Shown here: positions 35,110 to 37,351 of the stretch, piece after piece
Layout of the letters: each line of letters starts with the position of its first letter
Position numbering within the stretch: the first letter of the stretch is position 1
NCBI GenBank assembly: GCA_964343805.1
Contig: CAYFLR010000059.1
Location: 1-37,351, forward strand
DNA from: CAYFLR01 sp964343805
Lineage (GTDB): Bacteria; Bdellovibrionota_B; Oligoflexia; CAYFLR01
DNA: 37,351 nt
Direction of reading: 5' to 3'
The notes under the pieces: model-generated
Database searches by the model: none
Told to the model about the DNA's origin: nothing
What the model saw: the letters and a program-made list of their open reading frames with translations, nothing else
Made by a program: the position numbers and the translations under genes

Positions 35110-35649
35110 ATGAATGAAAGAATCAACTTTATTGAAGTAAAATCAAACATCAATTGGGATGAGTACTTTATGTTGCAGGCAATCATTGCTAGCTACAAAA
35201 GCAAAGACCCCAGCACCAAGGTAGGCTGTGTATTTGTAGATGAAAATAACCATCAAATCACTATGGGTTACAATGGAGCCATCGCAGGTATTGATGAATC
35301 ACAAATACCCTGGGGAAACGATCGCAGTGTTCCATTAGAATTTCAAAAATATGGCTACATTATCCATAGTGAAGCGAATGCCATTTCCCACTGCCATTCT
35401 AGTTTGGCAGGGTCCAAAGGGTATGTCACTCTCTTTCCTTGTAATGAGTGTGCCAAATTAATTGCCAGTCACAAGGTTAAATCAATCATCTATCTCTCTG
35501 ACAAATACCATGATACCCCTGAAGTACGTATGTCAAAAAAGATTTTTGATTTAGCAGATATTTCGTATCGACCTCTTGAAATTAGCGAACAATTAGTTAA
35601 TAATCTTAACCAATATATACTCAATCTAATTCAACCAAATAATCTTTAA
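35110..35649 (+). CDS. dCMP deaminase-type cytidine deaminase
   Basis: This zinc enzyme probably deaminates dCMP to dUMP, feeding dTMP synthesis. The zinc site is complete: HSEAN (His86, catalytic Glu88) and PCNEC (Cys111, Cys114). The N-terminal DEYFMLQAIIASYKSKDPSTKVGCVFVD and MGYNGAIAGID segments match the dCMP deaminase/ComEB group. The length of 179 residues is normal. It is followed after 31 bases by ahcY on the same strand, so cotranscription is likely, though the two pathways are not directly linked. Substrate preference (dCMP or another deoxycytidylate) is inferred from the family only. Confidence 0.9.
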   Translation: MNERINFIEVKSNINWDEYFMLQAIIASYKSKDPSTKVGCVFVDENNHQITMGYNGAIAGIDESQIPWGNDRSVPLEFQKYGYIIHSEANAISHCHSSLAGSKGYVTLFPCNECAKLIASHKVKSIIYLSDKYHDTPEVRMSKKIFDLADISYRPLEISEQLVNNLNQYILNLIQPNNL

Positions 35650-35680
35650 TAATTAACAATAGACCATAAAGGACAAAAAA

Positions 35681-37087
35681 ATGAGTGATTACAAAATAGC
35701 TGATATCTCCCTGGCCGATTTCGGACGTAAGGAAATTTCCATAGCCGAAAAAGAGATGCCTGGTTTAATGGCCATTCGTGAAAAATATAAAAGCTCTAAA
35801 CCATTACAGGGTGTTAGGGTTTCTGGATCCTTACATATGACCATTCAAACAGCCGTTTTAATTGAAACTCTCGTGGATCTTGGAGCCGATGTACGCTGGG
35901 CCAGCTGTAATATTTTCTCAACTCAAGACCATGCAGCAGCAGCTATTGCCAAAGCCAATGTTCCAGTTTTTGCCTGGAAAGGTGAAACCCTTAAGGAGTA
36001 TTGGGAATGTACCTTAGCAGCTCTTTTATTTCCTGGAGGCAAAGGACCTGAGCTTATCGTTGATGATGGTGGAGATGCCACCATGATGATTCATATGGGT
36101 AAAGAAGCTGAGACCAATCCTGATGTACTAAAAGTGAGCGATAATGATCCTCAAGACCTGGTCACCCTAAAAGAAACCTTAATGGAAGCCAAAGAGCAAA
36201 ATAAAGCCAATTGGTCTGATATCGTCGCAGAGTGGAAAGGTGTTTCTGAAGAGACAACCACTGGCGTTCATCGACTTATTAAAATGGCTGAAGATGGGGA
36301 ATTACTTGTACCAGCAATCAATGTAAACGATGCGGTGACTAAGTCTAAATTTGATAATCTATATGGCTGCCGAGAATCCCTGGCTGACGGTATCAAGAGA
36401 GCAACTGATGTTATGATCGCTGGTAAAAAAGTAGTGGTTTGTGGTTATGGTGATGTTGGAAAAGGATGTGCCCAGTCCATGAGAGGATTTGGAGCCAGAG
36501 TAGCCGTTACTGAAATTGACCCCATCTGTGCTCTGCAAGCTGCTATGGAAGGTTTTGAAGTAACTACCGTAGAAGAGGCTCTCCCCACCGCAGATCTTTA
36601 TGTTACCACCACTGGAAACAAAGATATTATTACCATCGACCATATGAAAAATATGAAAGATCAAGCCATTGTATGTAACATTGGCCATTTTGATAATGAG
36701 ATTGACGTAGCAGGCCTCGAAAGCTTTGACGGCATCAAACGAGTCAATATTAAGCCTCAAGTCGACCAATTTATCTTTCCTGATGGAAAAGCCATCTTTC
36801 TACTTGCTGAAGGTCGCTTAGTAAACCTTGGCTGTGCCACAGGACATTCCAGCTTTGTAATGTCCACATCCTTTTCTAATCAAGTACTGGCTCAGATTGA
36901 CCTATGGAACAATAAAGAGAAGTATGAAAATAAAGTCTACCTTCTACCTAAATCTCTTGATGAAGAAGTTGCGCGACTCCATTTAGCCAAGTTGAATGCT
37001 AAACTAACAACCTTAACTCAAGAACAGGCTGATTATATTAATGTTCCTGTAGAAGGTCCTTATAAAGACGATTCCTATAGATATTAA
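35681..37087 (+). CDS. ahcY: adenosylhomocysteinase (S-adenosylhomocysteine hydrolase)
   Basis: AhcY hydrolyses S-adenosylhomocysteine to adenosine and homocysteine, removing the by-product of methyl-transfer reactions. Family motifs are intact: SLHMTIQTAVLIETL, ASCNIFSTQDHAAAAIA, the NAD-binding GYGDVGKGCAQSMRGFGARV (around residue 252), NIGHFDNEID and the C-terminal YKDDSYRY. The length of 468 residues is full. An AAAGGAC ribosome site precedes the ATG. The 31-base upstream gap is too short for an SAH riboswitch. Confidence 0.97.
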   Translation: MSDYKIADISLADFGRKEISIAEKEMPGLMAIREKYKSSKPLQGVRVSGSLHMTIQTAVLIETLVDLGADVRWASCNIFSTQDHAAAAIAKANVPVFAWKGETLKEYWECTLAALLFPGGKGPELIVDDGGDATMMIHMGKEAETNPDVLKVSDNDPQDLVTLKETLMEAKEQNKANWSDIVAEWKGVSEETTTGVHRLIKMAEDGELLVPAINVNDAVTKSKFDNLYGCRESLADGIKRATDVMIAGKKVVVCGYGDVGKGCAQSMRGFGARVAVTEIDPICALQAAMEGFEVTTVEEALPTADLYVTTTGNKDIITIDHMKNMKDQAIVCNIGHFDNEIDVAGLESFDGIKRVNIKPQVDQFIFPDGKAIFLLAEGRLVNLGCATGHSSFVMSTSFSNQVLAQIDLWNNKEKYENKVYLLPKSLDEEVARLHLAKLNAKLTTLTQEQADYINVPVEGPYKDDSYRY

Positions 37088-37105
37088 TAAGTTTACGATT
37101 AACAA

Positions 37106-37134
37106 TTGACTTACAATCTATAGTTTGATACTTA
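37106..37134 (+). promoter_or_regulatory. candidate promoter of tRNA-His
   Basis: TTGACT (37106-37111), a 17-base spacer and TACTTA (37129-37134) lie 16 bases before the tRNA, so a start point near 37141 would leave a short 5' leader for RNase P. Confidence 0.45.
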
Positions 37135-37150
37135 TTCACCCTGTTTTATT

Positions 37151-37224
37151 GGTGCCTGTAGCTCAGTTGGCAGAGCATCGGATTGTGGTTCCGAGGGTCG
37201 TGGGTTCAAACCCCATCAGGCACC
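37151..37224 (+). tRNA. tRNA-His (GTG anticodon)
   Basis: A complete cloverleaf is visible: acceptor stem 37152-37158 with 37217-37223, anticodon stem TCGGA/TCCGA around loop TTGTGGT with anticodon GTG at 37185-37187, and T arm GTGGG/CCCAT with loop TTCAAAC. The encoded extra G at 37151 opposite C37224 is the G-1 identity element of tRNA-His. The 3' CCA is not encoded. Confidence 0.96.
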
Positions 37225-37231
37225 CTCAAAT

Positions 37232-37266
37232 AAAAAAGCTTCCTACGAAAGTAGGGAGCTTTTTTT
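37232..37266 (+). terminator. intrinsic terminator after tRNA-His
   Basis: AGCTTCCTAC pairs with GTAGGGAGCT (one T:G pair) around a GAAA tetraloop, extended by A:T pairs and followed by seven T. It lies just after the tRNA. Nothing recognisable follows to the end of the window. Confidence 0.9.
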
Positions 37267-37351
37267 GTTTGAGGGTGGTTGATAGAGTTTATTTCGCATT
37301 CCGAATCCTCCAAAGTTTTTTTCAAACCCATTCGTTAAACCAGATTGCTTA

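Noticed and set aside
35650..35680. SAH riboswitch upstream of ahcY
   Set aside because: Only 31 bases separate the genes, too short for the known SAH riboswitch fold, and no matching motif is seen further upstream.
1..37351. Prophage, insertion sequence or integrative element
   Set aside because: No transposase, integrase, recombinase or phage structural gene is visible; apart from the small repeat at 13061-13296, the gene content is ordinary chromosomal.

Overview
This window looks like the chromosome of a low-GC, Gram-negative, diderm bacterium from a Deltaproteobacteria-type lineage. Bdellovibrionota (Bacteriovorax-like) is my best guess, but it is inferred only from gene content and order: pilMNOPQ followed by aroQ-efp-accB-accC, a long-form IspG, a Tol system, a TamA/TamB pair and AT-rich intergenic DNA. 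The sequence is a draft scaffold with four runs of N (6430-6554, 14876-14885, 16687-16696, 23490-23499). Some of these make intact genes look split.

Left part (1-13 kb, mixed strands): the 3' part of ispG; a minus-strand membrane-anchored protein that resembles a DsbA/thioredoxin fold without its CxxC; an unrecognised plus-strand gene in a likely operon with lpdA; and a very large acidic lipoprotein gene broken by a gap. Then come two minus-strand genes that split a transketolase, with its N-terminal half fused to a nucleotide-sugar epimerase. These are followed by a DUF1573-cytochrome c fusion and by rlmN. Between the convergent rlmN and tolB lies a compact three-copy repeat (direct, inverted, direct) that no standard feature explains.

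Centre and right (13.3-34 kb, almost all minus strand) is one long envelope-biogenesis block. Read in the direction of transcription: pilM-N-O-P-Q (type IV pilus alignment complex and secretin), a small lipoprotein-like gene, a TPR protein, aroQ, efp, accB, accC, tamB, tamA, tolQ, tolR, tolA and tolB. Many spacings are only a few bases or are ATGA overlaps, for example accC/tamB and tolR/tolA. A candidate promoter lies before tolQ and another before pilM. The pil proteins carry striking charged tails: PilQ has three strongly acidic D/E/N tracts, while PilO and PilP have Arg/Lys/Gly-rich segments.

Divergent from pilM is pilD (prepilin peptidase), so the pilus theme continues on the other strand. 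It is followed by a dCMP deaminase, ahcY and a tRNA-His(GTG) with its own candidate promoter and terminator.

The most notable observations are the triple repeat at 13061-13296, the charge-complementary pilus tails, the epimerase-transketolase fusion, the DUF1573-cytochrome fusion, an Omp85 protein with apparently seven POTRA domains, an A9 frameshift in tolA and poly-G tracts in pilP.
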